Source of the DNA: Pararge aegeria
Lineage: Eukaryota > Arthropoda > Insecta > Lepidoptera > Nymphalidae
DNA length: 64,000 nt
Assembly: GCF_905163445.1 (NCBI RefSeq)
Contig: NC_053193.1
Location: forward strand, 3,782,001 to 3,846,000
Reading direction: 5' to 3'
Below, one piece after another: positions 35,501 to 50,500 of this stretch. The position numbers and the translations under genes were made by a program. The notes below the pieces were generated by a model. The model was not told where the DNA came from. It saw only the letters and a list, made by a program, of their open reading frames with translations, and searched no databases. Every line of letters starts with the position of its first letter. The stretch's first letter is position 1.

Positions 35501-38500
35501 ACACATAGGCAAATCAGCATCATCATATCAACCCGTTACCCGCCCACTACAGGGCACGGGTCTGCTCCCACAACGTGAAGGGATTAAGACTGTAGTCCAC
35601 TACGCTAACCCCGTGCGCATTGGTGGACTTGCGGCATTTGTTACGTATATATCAAAGGCCACACATACTTGTGCAAAGCAGGTCCAGGTTGGAAGGCAGC
35701 GAGGCAGTGAGCAAGCAGTTTCATGACCCTGGGTCCAGCATCACCGCCCGCTTGGTTGCACAGCTGCACCAGAATCTCATCCCGGAGGCCTCGGGAAGCG
35801 AGTCCTCGAGACGCTATATAGTCAGCTAGAACCTGGAATAAAAAATAAATATGAAAGTCCTTAATATTATAAATGCGAAATTGTGTATACTTACTTTATG
35901 CCCTGACTAAGCAATCACTCAACTTTATTTTTGGCATAGAATTAGTTGGATAGAAGCAGGCGTTACTTTGCGGAAATCAAAAATGATAACTCCGCGAACA
36001 GCAGGAGAATCTGTATGTTGTAATTTATAATTTATTCAATCCTTATACTCCACACCAAACAGATCTTCGGCAATGAACCCTCTACGCACGTTTCGCTCCG
36101 AAACCGGAGCATCCTTAGATGTTGACTTTAAAATGAATTTTCACGTAACAATTATTCATAGAATTAGTTGAAAGGACGGAGAGTAACATACGGACGGAGG
36201 CTAGGCTTCTTATCCCAGGCGAACAATCGGTACACGGGGTTTGTAAATACCGCAATTAACGCGTACGACCACGTCTCCACACACCTTTGGGAACATTATT
36301 TAGAACTCTGAGGCATGCTGGTGCCCTCACGATGTTTTCTTTCATCTTGAAGAAAGTGATATTATATATATTTTTATTACTTAGATATATTTTTATTACT
36401 CAAAACGCACGACTAATATTGAAGCAACAAAAACTACTCCACTTAAGTAGTGTTTCTCGAATAGGCGGTTAGTGACTTCCTTCAATTTAGCAGCTGACCA
36501 TTATTATTTTACCTCTAATGTGCTAAAAGCATAAAATTGGGAAAATGTCATAAAAAAACAATACCTTTTGCCTAGCTTCGTTTCCAGCGGCGGACTCATC
36601 ACACCATCTCAAGATTAATTTGAACACTGCGACAGCATCGTTGAAGTCTTGATCCCTAAAGCATAAAACTTACATATTTATTTACATCTTTAGACAGATT
36701 CTGCTCGTGAAACCGAATTAATTCATCAATTGAAGTTTCCCACGTCTGCATTTCGACGGGACCACGATCCAGATAACTAAAGGATGAGGTCGAAATATCG
36801 ATAAAAAATCCTCTACAAGTTAGCTATTGACTGCAATACCACCCGTAAGGTGATGCTCTTAGACAACGGTAGGTCCAGAAGTTGTCACACAATACCAAAT
36901 TTGTGACTTCCACTTATAAAGTCACAACACTTACGCTCCAGGAAGGTCGGTCCGTCGGTATTTCGTTGTATGTACCCGCATTAAATACTACAACAATACA
37001 CACATCGCCATCTAGCCCCAAAGTAAGCGTAGCTTGTGTTATGGGCGCTAAGATAGCTGTTGAATATTTTTATGAATATAATACACATAAATACTTATAA
37101 TATACAGATAAACGCCCGGACACTGGTAAACAATCATGTTCATCACACAAACGTTTTCCAGTTGTGGGAATCGAACCCACGGCCTAGGACTCAGAAATAA
37201 GGCTGCCCACTGCGCTAATCGGCCGTCATTATAAAGATGTTTAGTTTGCTTAGTTAGAAGATGTTGACTTACTTTGTTCGTAGACATTAGTTTAAAATTT
37301 TAATTTTTTCTTAATATTTTTGAAGCATTTGTATGTACTATCCAGGCCTGGGTTAAATTTCCGAGGCAGGCCAAGAAACTTTAGGTGTATGTTTTTTTTG
37401 ATTTAAGATTATTATTTTATATCTATGGTTAAGATCTATTATAATACTAACCGAACTGCAGCTTTGGACAGGAATGGTTTCGTGATGGGGTGTTTCTTCG
37501 GGCTGAGTTGTCCACCATCAGCAAAGTACACAGAACTAAATTTGGAGAATGCGAACTGTTGCAAATCTCTAGGGAGCGATATCCGTTCCTCTTCGGCATG
37601 AACCTCGCCTGACACCTAAAATACAAATTTAATCCTTTTTATAAATTTTTCTAAATAAGTGAGTAAAACTTTTAAAAGTACGGCATGATAGATAGTCATT
37701 TTTTTTTGTTTTTTTCTTTTTTCCATTCTATTTTTCTTTTGTTTTGGTTATAAACAAAGAGTGATTTTTGTTTTATGCATGCTGACTTAGCCTTTAAGTG
37801 TACAAAATTATAAAACAATTGTTAAATGTGTCCATTTATTAAGATAGGTTGTATACACGTTGGCTTCCTAATAAATAAATAAATATTATATTCTACAACT
37901 TGTAAAGGAAAACCGAAATAATACTTCAGATGCTTTAGAGGTATTTACTGTCTCCGAGAATTGACCGTGAAACTGAAATGCAAATTTTTGAGTATAAACT
38001 ATTTAAAAAAAAATTGTTACAATAAAGTAAAAGTTTGTTAAATATATTAGTTACAGCCCTAACATCACATGCAAAAGTAAAGACTCCTGGTCACTTTATT
38101 AGGTACGCGTCGCCTTAAGTAGGTACTGTGCGCGTGTCGGTCTTTTATCTTCAATGGGTTTGTCATAAGTAAACATTTAGAATGTTTTGGACTACTTTGT
38201 ATGGAAAAATAAATATGCTTCTTTTAATTTTATTTCTTATAAACTAAGAAGAAAATAAGACACTTTAGAAATAATGGATTATAAACACACACACATGTGA
38301 AATAAGGGCGAGGGTATAATCTCTCTCTGTATCTTGTGGTTGTTTGTATAAATATGGCATATGTATGTGTGTGTGTGTAAGTATAACTTAGTGTTTGTAT
38401 TACATTATGTGAATGCCTGAATTTGAAATTATTAATATTATGCCTGTGATAACTATTATAGCTATAATAATTGGTTTTGCCATAATATTTATTGAAGCTA

Positions 38501-41500
38501 ATGGTAAATAGATAAATTTATAAGTATACCATTTTAAAAATATGAACTGTTATTTTTCTTTTTAATTTATTTTCGTTGTAGAATACTGTTTTTAAGTACT
38601 ATTTATGAACTGGCTATCTTTACATAAGCTGTTTCGTTTCTAAAGATGGCGCATTGTATTAGAATTATTTTTTGACCAATAAAGGAAAAAGAAATTCATT
38701 GTACTTACTTTGGAAATATTCTTATCGGTATGAGGCGGTTGCCATTCATCGATTTTCGACAGTATGAAGGCTAGCTCAGCGGGTACTTCTAGAACTTGGA
38801 GACTCTCAGCCTTGGCTTTCTGCTCTGCTGCCCGGCGTCTGCAAAGACGAAATCAACGTTATGAAAACTCTAACTCGAAGTAATCATTAGGAAATCGCTC
38901 TAGCATTAATTACGGCGCATCATTTTAAGTGTGTAATTTTAATTATTTATGTATTTCATATAAATTGAGCATGCTATATGTTATATATTTATATAGGTAT
39001 TTATGTTAAATATTTTATTTGTATTTCTATGTAATATATTTATATATTTGTATAATATGAATCTTATTTATTGCACCACCTACCTCTTTTCTATGTTTTT
39101 CCTTTTACGCCATTGGTTGCTGGAAGAAATCGCTATGTAGCCATAAGGCCACCAAATTGTACTCTCTTTATATGTATTTATATCTCTGTAACTACTTTTT
39201 TTCTTTGGTGTACAATAAAAGTGTATATTCATTCATTCATTCATATCACTTGCTGTAAATAAAACATCGTTAGGAAAACTGTATGCCTGAGAGTTCTCCA
39301 TTATGTTCTCGAGGGCGCGTGAAGTTTGCCAATTCACTTGGCCAGCGTAGTCCTAAACACTTCTCACTTTATAGAGGGCACTCGTGGCCTGTCGTGGGCC
39401 GGTAATGTGTTGATGAGGTTTACGTGACTTACTTGGCAGCTGCTCTCTGAGCCTCCTGTCTTCGCCTCATCTGTTCCTTCATCGCCTTGGTGCGCGCGCG
39501 GGCACGCTTGCCTCGAACCAACGCCTGTGCCTGAACCACTCCTCGCCTGATGGTGACGAAGCGGTGGCGCTGGCGGGAGCCCCTCCACCACGACTGTATC
39601 CGGATTGCCGAGTGGCGCATTTGATAGTATTGCTTCCTGTTAAAAGATTAATAAACATGTCCTTTTTATTGTATGCATAATCAACATCTAACTTCATAGC
39701 TTAATAATTCACTGTGAGATGGTGATAACAAAAAAAACTACCCGGCTAAATTTGTTGTAGGGCGCGTTTGGTACCCTCGTAGCTTTAGGTTACAGTTGGC
39801 GAACGAAGGTATAACCATTCCCTTAGAATTATGTAAACATATATGTATAAATGCTTCATAAGTGCCTGAATATAGATATTTTGAATTTGAATTTGCAACA
39901 AACGTAGAATTCATAACACTGGCCCAGGCTGACACGTGCCCTTAAAAGCACGCATATGGATATGCGTCCAACACGTAAAGCATAAAGATAGATCTATATA
40001 CTAAAAAAGCAAATACAATATACTAACACTTTCTCGTGAGCATTAAATATCACCTGTTTTAACGGTGAAGGAATGCATCCTGTGGAACCTGCATCCTTTA
40101 GAGTTTTACATAGTGTTATCAAAGGCGTGCGAATTTCCCAATACGCACGAGGTTGACTACGGTCTTAAAATAAATTGGAAGCAGTATTTCTTTTAGAATA
40201 GTTAATTAAATGCTCATGTGAAATGTGACCACCCAAAGATCTCGATCTATTGAAAGTCAAAGCGGAACCCAACCTATATACAAGAGATTATACTTTCTTA
40301 GGAAAATCTTCCAAAATCTTAAGAAGAAGAAGAAACACTTTATTGCACGTATAACATACAGGAAAAGAAACAGTAAGGAGTATACAATAAACAATTTATA
40401 CATGCAAATGCGGCCTTATTGCTGCAAGCAGGTACTTTCAGCAAGAGAACAGGATAGTGACAAGAGTGTTGATAGATATACATAAATACCAAAAGGGGTT
40501 TCTTTTTTAAACCAGCCCTTAATATGCAAATAGAACCAAAAAAATCTCTTTTATCTGTCCACTTATTTTAGAATTTTGCTAGACACGCATGCACAATTCA
40601 TTTTACGGATCAGTCGAGTTTCGAGAACTTAGCGACCACTGATATTGATAATTCCTTCCATCTTCCAACATACCTCTTCAACCAAATATTCGCAAACAAA
40701 AATGAACGACACCTTGCTAAGTTTTATGGCCTTCTAGGGTTCTGGATATCTGACTGGCTTGGATTAATGTAGTAACAAGCAAGTGAGGAAGAAGTTTTGA
40801 AGTACAGCATGGAAGGTCATGTGCGAGAAATGGCCAAGCGATGATGGCTTAACGTAAGAGAACACAGAACACCAACCTTGCCAAGTATCCTCTGATGCCC
40901 GCCTGCAGTAAGGTGGCAGCGGCCCTCAATTTGTCCGCCCGGGCTCGCTCCAGGGCCCTGTGTAGAGCTTCGCGCACGAACACCCTCGCTGCTCCCAGCT
41001 GGAAGTCCGCACCCACTAAAAATGACACAGGAATTTCGTTCAATCATAATCTTACAGTTTTGCCTTGGAGAGCACGCTAAGATCGATATCGATTATTATG
41101 AAAAACATATTATTTACACGCTTTTATTAGTTTCACCTGTATGTATGTTTGTAACCGACCCCTTTGAGCTCGATTTTGTCCCACTTTGAACGGTCAGATT
41201 TCTTTCAAACTTTGCAGACATATCGAGGACCGATGACAATAATTCTAATCTATATTCTAATCTGAGAAGATTATTCCAATTTTCAATATAAAAAATTATA
41301 TATTTTAAGTTTTATTTGAGAGACGGTACCTTCTCCTCCCCCTTGGGGTCCCTTTAGTGGTACACTCAATCGTTTTTCCCCTTACGTTAATCTCAAACAA
41401 AATTTATTGTAGCAAATTATGGTAACCTACAATACTTATATATTATATTATACACGCACGTATAATACAGCAAATAGTTTATACACAATTATTTTTAAAT

Positions 41501-44500
41501 TTAAAAAAAAAAAACTAAAAAAACCGATGATATTAACCCTGAAAGCCCAAACACCCGTATCGAAGCAGAATAGAGGAGTTATGTTTTTAAAAGGTATATG
41601 TTCCTTATTTTACATACTCTGTATGAAAGGAGGTATATGTCTGCACTCACTGAGGATAGTCCTAATGATGAAAAGCAGAGATCATTTCGTAATTGGCGAT
41701 ACGTCCGTGGTTGGCGCTTCTTTCCCGCCAATTTAATGCCACCCGCAACGTAATAATAAAAAAATAAATAAATATACTACGACAATGCACACATCGCCAT
41801 CCAGCCCCAAAGTAAGCGCAGCTTGTGTTATGGGTACTAAGATGCCTGATGAATATTTTTATGAATTATATACAATATACATAAATACTTAGAATATACA
41901 TATGGACACCCAGACACTGGAAACACTCATGCTCATCGCACAAACCTTTTTCCAGTAGTGGGAATCGAACCCACGGCCTTGGGCCCAGAAAGCAGGGTCG
42001 CTGCAAACTGAGCCAATCGGCCGTCATAATACGAGTAACAAGTAATAAATAATTCTAGTCGTTGCGCGGAGGACGCTTGATTGGTAATATTGTTATTGTT
42101 TAGACCATTTTAACGGACAAAGTGAATAGTTTCGATATGACGTAGTACCATCGCAAAACAACAAAACTTAAAATAAAACCCTTCGAAGTTCTTTCAAAGG
42201 CACGGATTACTAACTACCCCGTTAAATTAGTGGAATCCCAACTTTACTCACATAATACCATTGCCTTGTAACCGTAACCATACTTTTTAACACTTTTCCA
42301 TTTGATTTTCTTCAGTACTTTCAACATTTTCGATTGGCCATTTCTTTACGACTGACCCCTAGAATGATCGATTAAAATTAAGAATTCTGATAAGAGATCG
42401 GATAGAAACATTCACACAATTTTATCGAACAATGTGAGATATAGTAATTGTTTGGGTCATTATGCTATGAGATATCGTATAACGGGGAAAAGATAAAGAT
42501 TTGTAGGGTTTGATTTGAACTTATTCTTATTAGTACATTATGAACACGGTGCTCTTCGTTTGCATACAGTTTCTATGGCAACTATGGCATCATCACGTGT
42601 TCCGGTATCGTAGCATATTTTGTTTTATTAATGGAGCAATTTACAGCAATTTGATAATACATTTGTAGAAAGGAATGCTCAAACGCAACTTACATCTTCC
42701 ATGGACCGGGGCGAAACATTGTTATTTAGGTACGTATGTTGATTTTGTTTTTCGTAATTATTAGGTGCTTCGAAAAATATCAGATTCAAATTTTTTAAAT
42801 AAAGACCGTGATTGACGAAGATTCGCTGGTCCAAATACTTACAGTTGCGAAATATTTATATGCATTAAAAAAAAAAAAAAATTTTGTTCTTCTTATAAGA
42901 AATTGTCAACACCATTGCAGCATTATAATTAAAAAAAAAAAAAAGAATTAGTATAAAATACTTGGACGTGATTAAAATCATGAAAAGGCTGTTAAGGCTC
43001 AATAAAGATTGCTATTAATTATTTACTATATTATCTCGCTCAATAAAGACTACTATTATTTATTTACTCTTAACTCATATTTAAGTATTTATGGTATGCC
43101 AAAGTATAAATATTAGTTTTTTTTTTTTTTAATATTTATTAATAGTATCGTTTTATGTGAGTAGTCTGGTTACGTATGTATTTTTTCTTATGTGTGTTTT
43201 AAACAGTGTACCCCACCTTTTCATTTTATTTTTAGTTTTCCTATTCCTAAGGTTGCCTAGCAGAGATCGATATCTTAGCGATAGTGCCGCCTTTTGTATC
43301 ATACTACCAACTAGCTGTTTTTTTTTTTCATACTTATGATAATTATTAAAGAAAAATAACCCAAAATAACCTTTTTACTAAAATAAAACTAAATAAAATC
43401 TAAAACGTCTTCGAAATAATCGCTGCGAGGCAAAGTGCCTTAGATGCTGGCAGCATTGCCCCTCTGAATGGCCAAATGGCCATTATTTTGATGTTTTTTT
43501 TAGTTATTACATAAATGAATTTGTTTAAAATAAGATTCGCATGTCATATATTATGACTAAACATGTATACCTACAATGTTTTATGCAAATAAATAAATTT
43601 GAATTTGAAAAAAAACTAATTCTTTAAATATATTTTTTTTTGCTTTACAATATTATATTATATAGTATTGATTAATTAAAAACATTATATTCCGCGATAG
43701 TAAGAACGGGTACCTACTTACTTATTTATTTTTACTCAATTGTGTTTCCATATTTGGATACACGTAATTAGCATTATGGAAATCAATCGTGTTGTGTTTC
43801 TGACAATGAACTAACAGAATAGTGGGCGAAGTTATTCATACTAGTTCGATTTGCACGCTCGTCGCTCAAGACTATCGAAACGTTAAAGCGTCAAAGTAAA
43901 ATAAACCTAATGAGGGACGTTTTACAGTCGCAATTCAATTTGTAATGATTTCAATTTACTAAACGTTCCGTAAAAGCGCTGCTATGGAAGTGTGGATGAA
44001 TTTCAACTTTAAACCAAGGCAATACGTTGTATTTTTTGTTGCAGTGTTTTGATACTAAAATTCGGTTAATATAAATCTTATGCTTAGTTAAGAGTAGTGA
44101 ACTTCTAAGCTTACAAATTAAAATTTACCTACTCATATGTAGGCGTGGTATTGGACGAGCGTTTACTCATTTACATAATCCATGTACAAGTTACGCACAC
44201 CGATATTTTGACCCCATTCAAATGTATTATGGAGTCTCAAATATACCGGTACTTAATATTATCTATTTTTATAATATAAAATTGCCGTTTGAGGTTGCTT
44301 GCTTGTATGTTTGTATGCGTGTGTTTTTTTGGGAGTTTGTGAGTTACCAGTTTTCTTAAAACTACGGGAAGATTATGATGAGTATTATTTTTTTGGTTAA
44401 ACTAAAAACAACAAAAACATTAAGAAATTAAATTTAGCTTTTTTTATCCCGCTTTGGGTGGTAAGTTTCGGCATAGTACCAGTATGCTTAATCGCATTAC

Positions 44501-47500
44501 CGCACTTTTATTTCGGTAGAGTGGTAAGGTAAGGTGATATGGTGGTAAGTGGCCAATAACGACGGCACAAGTCTTTAGACCATACGAGAGTTCATTCGGA
44601 AACCATAAATTACCTACCGGAAATCGAACCTGGAACCTTCCACTTATTATATAACAACGATCAGCACTGCGCTTGTAAGGTCGTCAAACCAAAATAACCA
44701 GTTTACGTAGTTTGATTTATGGGTTATGGAACCGAATTATTCTAAACACTCAGCCACAGATTTAAGAACATACAGAACCTTCATTCAGCTGTTATTGTAT
44801 GCAGTGCATTGTGTCCAAAAACTGTGAATAAGCCGCACACACGTTTCACTTCACACCCGCGAAATGTTTCTAGCTCACAATTTTTTTTCCATTTTCTTAT
44901 TTTCTGGTAAACGTTTAAACCATTAGAGTTAAAATAATTACTGTCAACTGCTAAATGGTATGAAGTAACTAACCGCATCTACAGGAAACATTACTAAAGT
45001 GGAGTGGTTTTTGACGCTTCAATACTAGTTGAGTACACAGTTTCTGTACGTTCTTAGTGTATGTATTGTTGTTCTTAGTGTATATAAATAAATATACAAC
45101 GACAATACACACATCGCCATCTAGCCCCAAAGTTAGCGTAGCTTGTGTTATGGGTACTGAGATAGCTGATGAATATTTTTTATGAACAAAATAACACACA
45201 TAAATACTTATAACATACAGATAAACACCCAGACACTGAAAAACATTTATGTTCATCACACAAACACTCTTCAGTTGTGGGAATCGAACCCACGGCTTTG
45301 GACTCACAAAGCAGGGTCGCTGCCTACTGCGCCACTCGGCCGGCTTCTGTGCATTCAGCACATGCAAACTGGCTAAGAAACAGAGGGGAAAACGGTGTTA
45401 ATTCATAAAACCACACCGAATTAGTAATTTTTCAGTAAATAAAACACTTACCAGCTCCCGTGGGGGGCATTTCAGTCAGAATAGTGTTGCAAATCTCTCG
45501 GTAGGGCGTTGAGCGCGGCGGCATGGATTTCAGCAAGTACCTTCAAAAGAATAATATTTCTTTATTCCCATTTTTTTAATAAATAAATAATAAATAAATA
45601 AATACTACGACAATACACACATCGCCATCTAGCCCCAAAGTAAGCGTAGCTTGTGTTATGGGTGCTAAGATAGCTGTTGAATATTTGTACGAAAATAATA
45701 CATATAAATACTTATAATATACAGATAAACACCCAGACACTGAAAAACAATCATGTACATCACACAAACATTTTCCCAGTTGTGGGAATCGAACCCACGG
45801 CGTAGGACTCAGAAAGCAGGGTCGCTGCCCACTGCGCCAGTCGGCCGTCAAAATTGCCATTGTCGGACGCTCGGTGGTGAGGGCGGATCAGAATACACTC
45901 CTGTGTTGTCTTCCCGCGGGTGTGGTGTCGTACGTAATTTTTATTAAATTTCTCCCACTTTTTAGAAACCTGTGTCCTCTAACACAAGTCAGAGACCTTG
46001 TTTAGGAGTGTAGTTTCTTATTCATTAATTTTTAATTTTAAACAAATAATTCTAAATTTTCAATTAATGTGCTTTAATTAATACCTTTAGTCTTATCATA
46101 TTATACATCAATTAATCTTTTCTAAGTAAATATAACTATTCTTATAATAAATAGATCTCTAGATCTTTATTAATAATATTCTAACAATAACGTATTTTCT
46201 ATGTCTAATTATTATTTATTGTATATTGTGCTATTTTAGTGCAGAATTCTAAAAATATTGTTCGGTATTTTTTTTTAAATTTGATCTGATGTTTTGTCGA
46301 AGTTCAGTAACTTAATGACACCAATCTTGATTCTTACCGATATCTGTCCACGAAGCTCTGGAAGGGTATGCGTATCGGATAGCCCATCTGCCTTATCTTG
46401 ATAGTGTCCAGCATGCCCGTGTAACGGAGCTGTGATAGCACGCACGGCATGTCGAACTTCATCGCCGACTTGTCTGTGTTGGGCTTGATGCAGCGCACGA
46501 ACCATGGGTTACAGCGTGACATGGACTCCAAGAGTTGGTGGAGACTGTCGGAGAACCTATACAGGAAAACAGGTAAATCAGAGTTCAGTTCTTGTAAAAA
46601 AGTAGGATTTTTGGCGTTCTTTTAAAGAAATGTCATAGTTTAATCCATCATGTTGTGATGCCAATTTTCGTCAAAGCCATTAAATTGTTAAGAATGCTAT
46701 GACGGTATGAGAGCCCCAAAGAGGTTGATGGAGGGCAAATTGAAGGGGCGTAAAGAGTGATGCAGAGGGGCATATGACGGTTTTAGGAGTTCATTTATTT
46801 ATTTATTTAGGAAAACCAACTGCATATGTAATCTTTTATTGTCCATGTTTCTACATTGTGAGCTAACTGAATGGGCAGTTTATTACAGGATTTCACAGCG
46901 ATTGCAAGTAATTTCTTGCATTATAAAATATATGTCTAAAAATATTACACAAACTTATTGCAGGAAAACTGAGTTCGGACTTATAAGGAGGCCTTTCTAA
47001 ACTCCTTTGATGGAGGCATTTGCTTGGCCTAGTCTGAACCCACCCAGGGCTGTAGAGCTTTGGTGATGATGTTAACGGGACCCTACACTGCGCTTTAACA
47101 ATGTCCAGTCAAGAACCTCGCAACGATCCCTTGAATGATCAGCTCTCTACCACTGTACCTTGCTTTGCTCTGCAGGTAACCATCAGTCGCTTACTTTGGT
47201 TATCTGACGAATAATTGACTTCTTGCCGTAATGACTCCGTTAATTTATTAAGCACACTAACAACATAAATATTACACGTTTTAAAATAAAGCATAGACAT
47301 TAGACATAATAACATCCACTGATATATCAATTACAAATGCACATAGCGTTGAAAAAGCGTCATGTAAACTTAATTTGACAAATTAATTTTGGAAAAAAAA
47401 ACAAAAATAATTAGCACATTACAAGATGATACGTATAATATCGTGGTTATGAAGAAAGCTTGAAGTCAATAAGTAATTTGTCACACAACAACTAAGTTTA

Positions 47501-50500
47501 CTTCTTTGGAGAAAAGTTTTGGATGAGTTTTTCCCTAAAAGCTGTGGGTGAGTCCGTTAATTGTACTTTGCCAATAACTCATGCTCGATCTTTTATCTAT
47601 CTTCATGGTTCTCGATCTTTTATCTATTTTCTTCTAAACATTGTGACCATTAAATTTTCAATGTCATAGAGAATCGTCAACCAGTTAACTAACTTAGAAA
47701 TAACGGTTGGCAATGCAAAACAAAGTTTATTTTAGGATGACAAAGGTATGTGGGATTTGATTAAGCATGCAAATGTCTGTTGATTTACCTCGCATACTAA
47801 GTAACGAAACGAAACGAAAAGGTGTGTGCCATATTTACTATGGAAATATATATAGGTTTAATATGCAGTAGTCATACGCAAAAAAGTTTCCGAATCATGT
47901 GAAAATCACAGTGATCATGTATAAGTATATATATTATTTATTTATCGATACGATGTTCCGATATTTTTTTTATTTAATTCCTACCCTAACACAGTTGGTG
48001 TATGGGTAGGAATTTAATGAATTTCCCTTGCACCCAATGGTGGGAGAAGCCGATGGGTGGACGGGTAACGCCCCTGTTGATCGACGTGATTAAATATTTT
48101 TTTAGTAACTAATGTCACAACTTGATTTTACGGCGTTGACATAATCACTGAAGAAAACTGTAGATACCAATGTGTTAGGCTAGGTGAGACACAGGCAGAT
48201 ATCTCGAGAATCCTACAGAATGTTCTCTATTCTAAGTAAGTGACTAAGTAGTATTGTTTACAACTTACAAAACTTAATTTCGACCAATTTAAAAGTAACT
48301 TAATCGTTTCTATTCTTCGAAGCATCGAATTTATAAAGACAATCAATATTCAATTACTGATAAAGTAAAGTAAATAACAAAGAAAGAAATGTAGAAAATA
48401 AGTGGAAATAGAAGTTCCATAACCTAGATGTTGGAATCCTACACGTTTATAAATAGTTTCATCTATCTGTCGCAAAGTTTAAAGTTTAAGCGTTACGCGA
48501 ATGTGCCAATGAAGTAACCCAATTCAAGCACATAATATTAACATTTAAAGTTTCCTCAGAAGCATGCTTTTGAAGAAAGCTTAAAGCCAATTAGTAATTA
48601 GGCTCTTAAACAACTACATATTTATTACTTCGGAGATTTATTTTTTCTATTACCAGAAATCTAGATCATATCAATATAAGTCTTATACCTTGCGGCGACA
48701 GTAGGTGTTCTGGGCTTCATAGTCACAAATCTTCCATTGGCACCCCTCGGAAGCGTCTTGTTCATGTCATGCTGTGCACGAAGTTGTGCCGACATTTCCG
48801 CTACCAAAGGCACTTCACTGCTGCACAAAAGTTCCAAGACATCTGCTCGAAGTGCATCCCGATTCTTGTCTAGGAAGCCTTCGACGTTGTACCAGACTTG
48901 TCCAGCGTAATGTTTTATCTAAAGTTAAAAATATATTATTAATCATGGGAAGCTAAACCCGTGTGTTTTCTTTGACTTTAACAGAATAACTGAATGCCTA
49001 ACATTTTTGGCCCCAATCGGGATTCGAACCCAGGAACACCCTCGTGAACCTGCTGACCACTTGTATCGGACCTAACAAAAAACTATTAGATAGTAACTGT
49101 TGTCTAATAGGTTGTTGATCGAATACATGCAAATCATCATTGTGTTAATATGTTACTATGAAAAGAGTTTAAATTCGGAATGTCGTTGAAACTTACCCCG
49201 AATTCATTTGCTCCTAATCTAGGTCTAGAGTACAACTCGTTGAGAGCGTGATTATAATGGCACTTTTCTAGGAAGGAGACGTCCGATGCCCGTGGGAAGT
49301 TGCTCTCGTCATCTAACAGATGCAGTATGCCCACTGGCTTTTTGCTTAGGAGTTGAATTACTAAAAAATAAATACAGATATCAACAGAAACCACCAGGTT
49401 AATAGACCTGCAAATTTGTATAACTTCATATCAAGAAACAAACCTGGTGAATTATCGTTCCACGTAAGGTTGGACCATTCCAACCTCTCTTTTTGGTATT
49501 CCTGCTGTTCCAATTTAAAAATATGCTTATTAAAATAATGCTGTAGGGTTTCGTTAGCGTAGTTTATACAAAGCTGCTCGAAGGAATTCTCTTCCAGGTC
49601 TTCGAAACCGAAGATATCGAGGAGAGATATTCGGTGAGCATCGTGTAATCCAGCACGATGGACTATCGAATTTATTCGAAGGACTAGCCAGCTGAATAGT
49701 GAGGAGTAAAGTGCTTTAGCGAAAGCATCTCTTGCGTCCAACGCTTGATCTATTGGTAATGGAGACCTCATGCGCTCAGCCCGCGCTGCCGTTACTCTCG
49801 TTGTAAGGGCTTTCGCTAACTCTTCTGCAGGTACTTTAAGTAAATGTGCCGCCCAGCGCACTTCCGCGCCTCCACCTAATTGAACACCTTCTTGCCCATG
49901 TCTTAATTGTCTTCTATGGAAATAAACGTTACCTAAATGTAAAACGGCTGCTAAAACTTTTATTATATCCTCGCGTTCAGCGTCTCCGATACCGAGAACT
50001 TGCATGGCTCCACATAGAGCCGACCAATCAGCGCCTGCTCCGGCGCCACCTGAATCTCCGCCTTGATTTAAATAGAAATAATGTTCGGCTGTCAATAAGC
50101 CTCTAGATTTCCTCTGCTCTTCATCTAACCCCGCTAATAGTTCATAGAAAACGTGATAATTCCTTTCACCAGGCGATTGGGTGACGATGCGAGATTTTTC
50201 TAATAAATAATGTGCGACCCTCGCACCGGCCAATGCGCCATCTTTAAAGTAAAGTTCCAGTAATTTACCGAAACGACTAGAGTTATGATTTTTTGGTGTT
50301 CTCGCGTTACCGAACGCTTCGAGTAAGGGGGCTGCTTCAAGGATCTGTTCCGAGACGGGTGCTCTGCCAGGTGGAGCGGGAGCTACTGCCGCCAGAAATT
50401 GGACTGCTAACTTTGTGGACTCTGTTTTGCCAGCTCCTGATTCACCGGAAATGAGTATGGCTTGAGGATACGGCAGTGAGCTCCGCGCAGCTGCTGCTAT

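Larger units (their letters stand above)
35833..38708 (-). other. Introns 10-12
   Basis: Intron 10 (37616-38708) is AT-rich with a (TG)n run near 38361-38380 and no recognised repeat. Introns 11 and 12 carry the SINE A copy at 36986 and the 208-bp insertion at 35949. Confidence 0.6.
41016..45451 (-). other. Intron 7 (4.4 kb)
   Basis: Contains two SINE A copies, one SINE G, family H and family B repeats. 41100-41750 and 42030-43230 show nothing beyond AT-rich sequence and homopolymer runs. Confidence 0.7.

Noticed and set aside
49137..49394. An ATG-started separate protein at 49394
   Set aside because: It is motor exon 4 read with flanking intron; the acceptor at 49361 and conserved myosin sequence fix the true limits.
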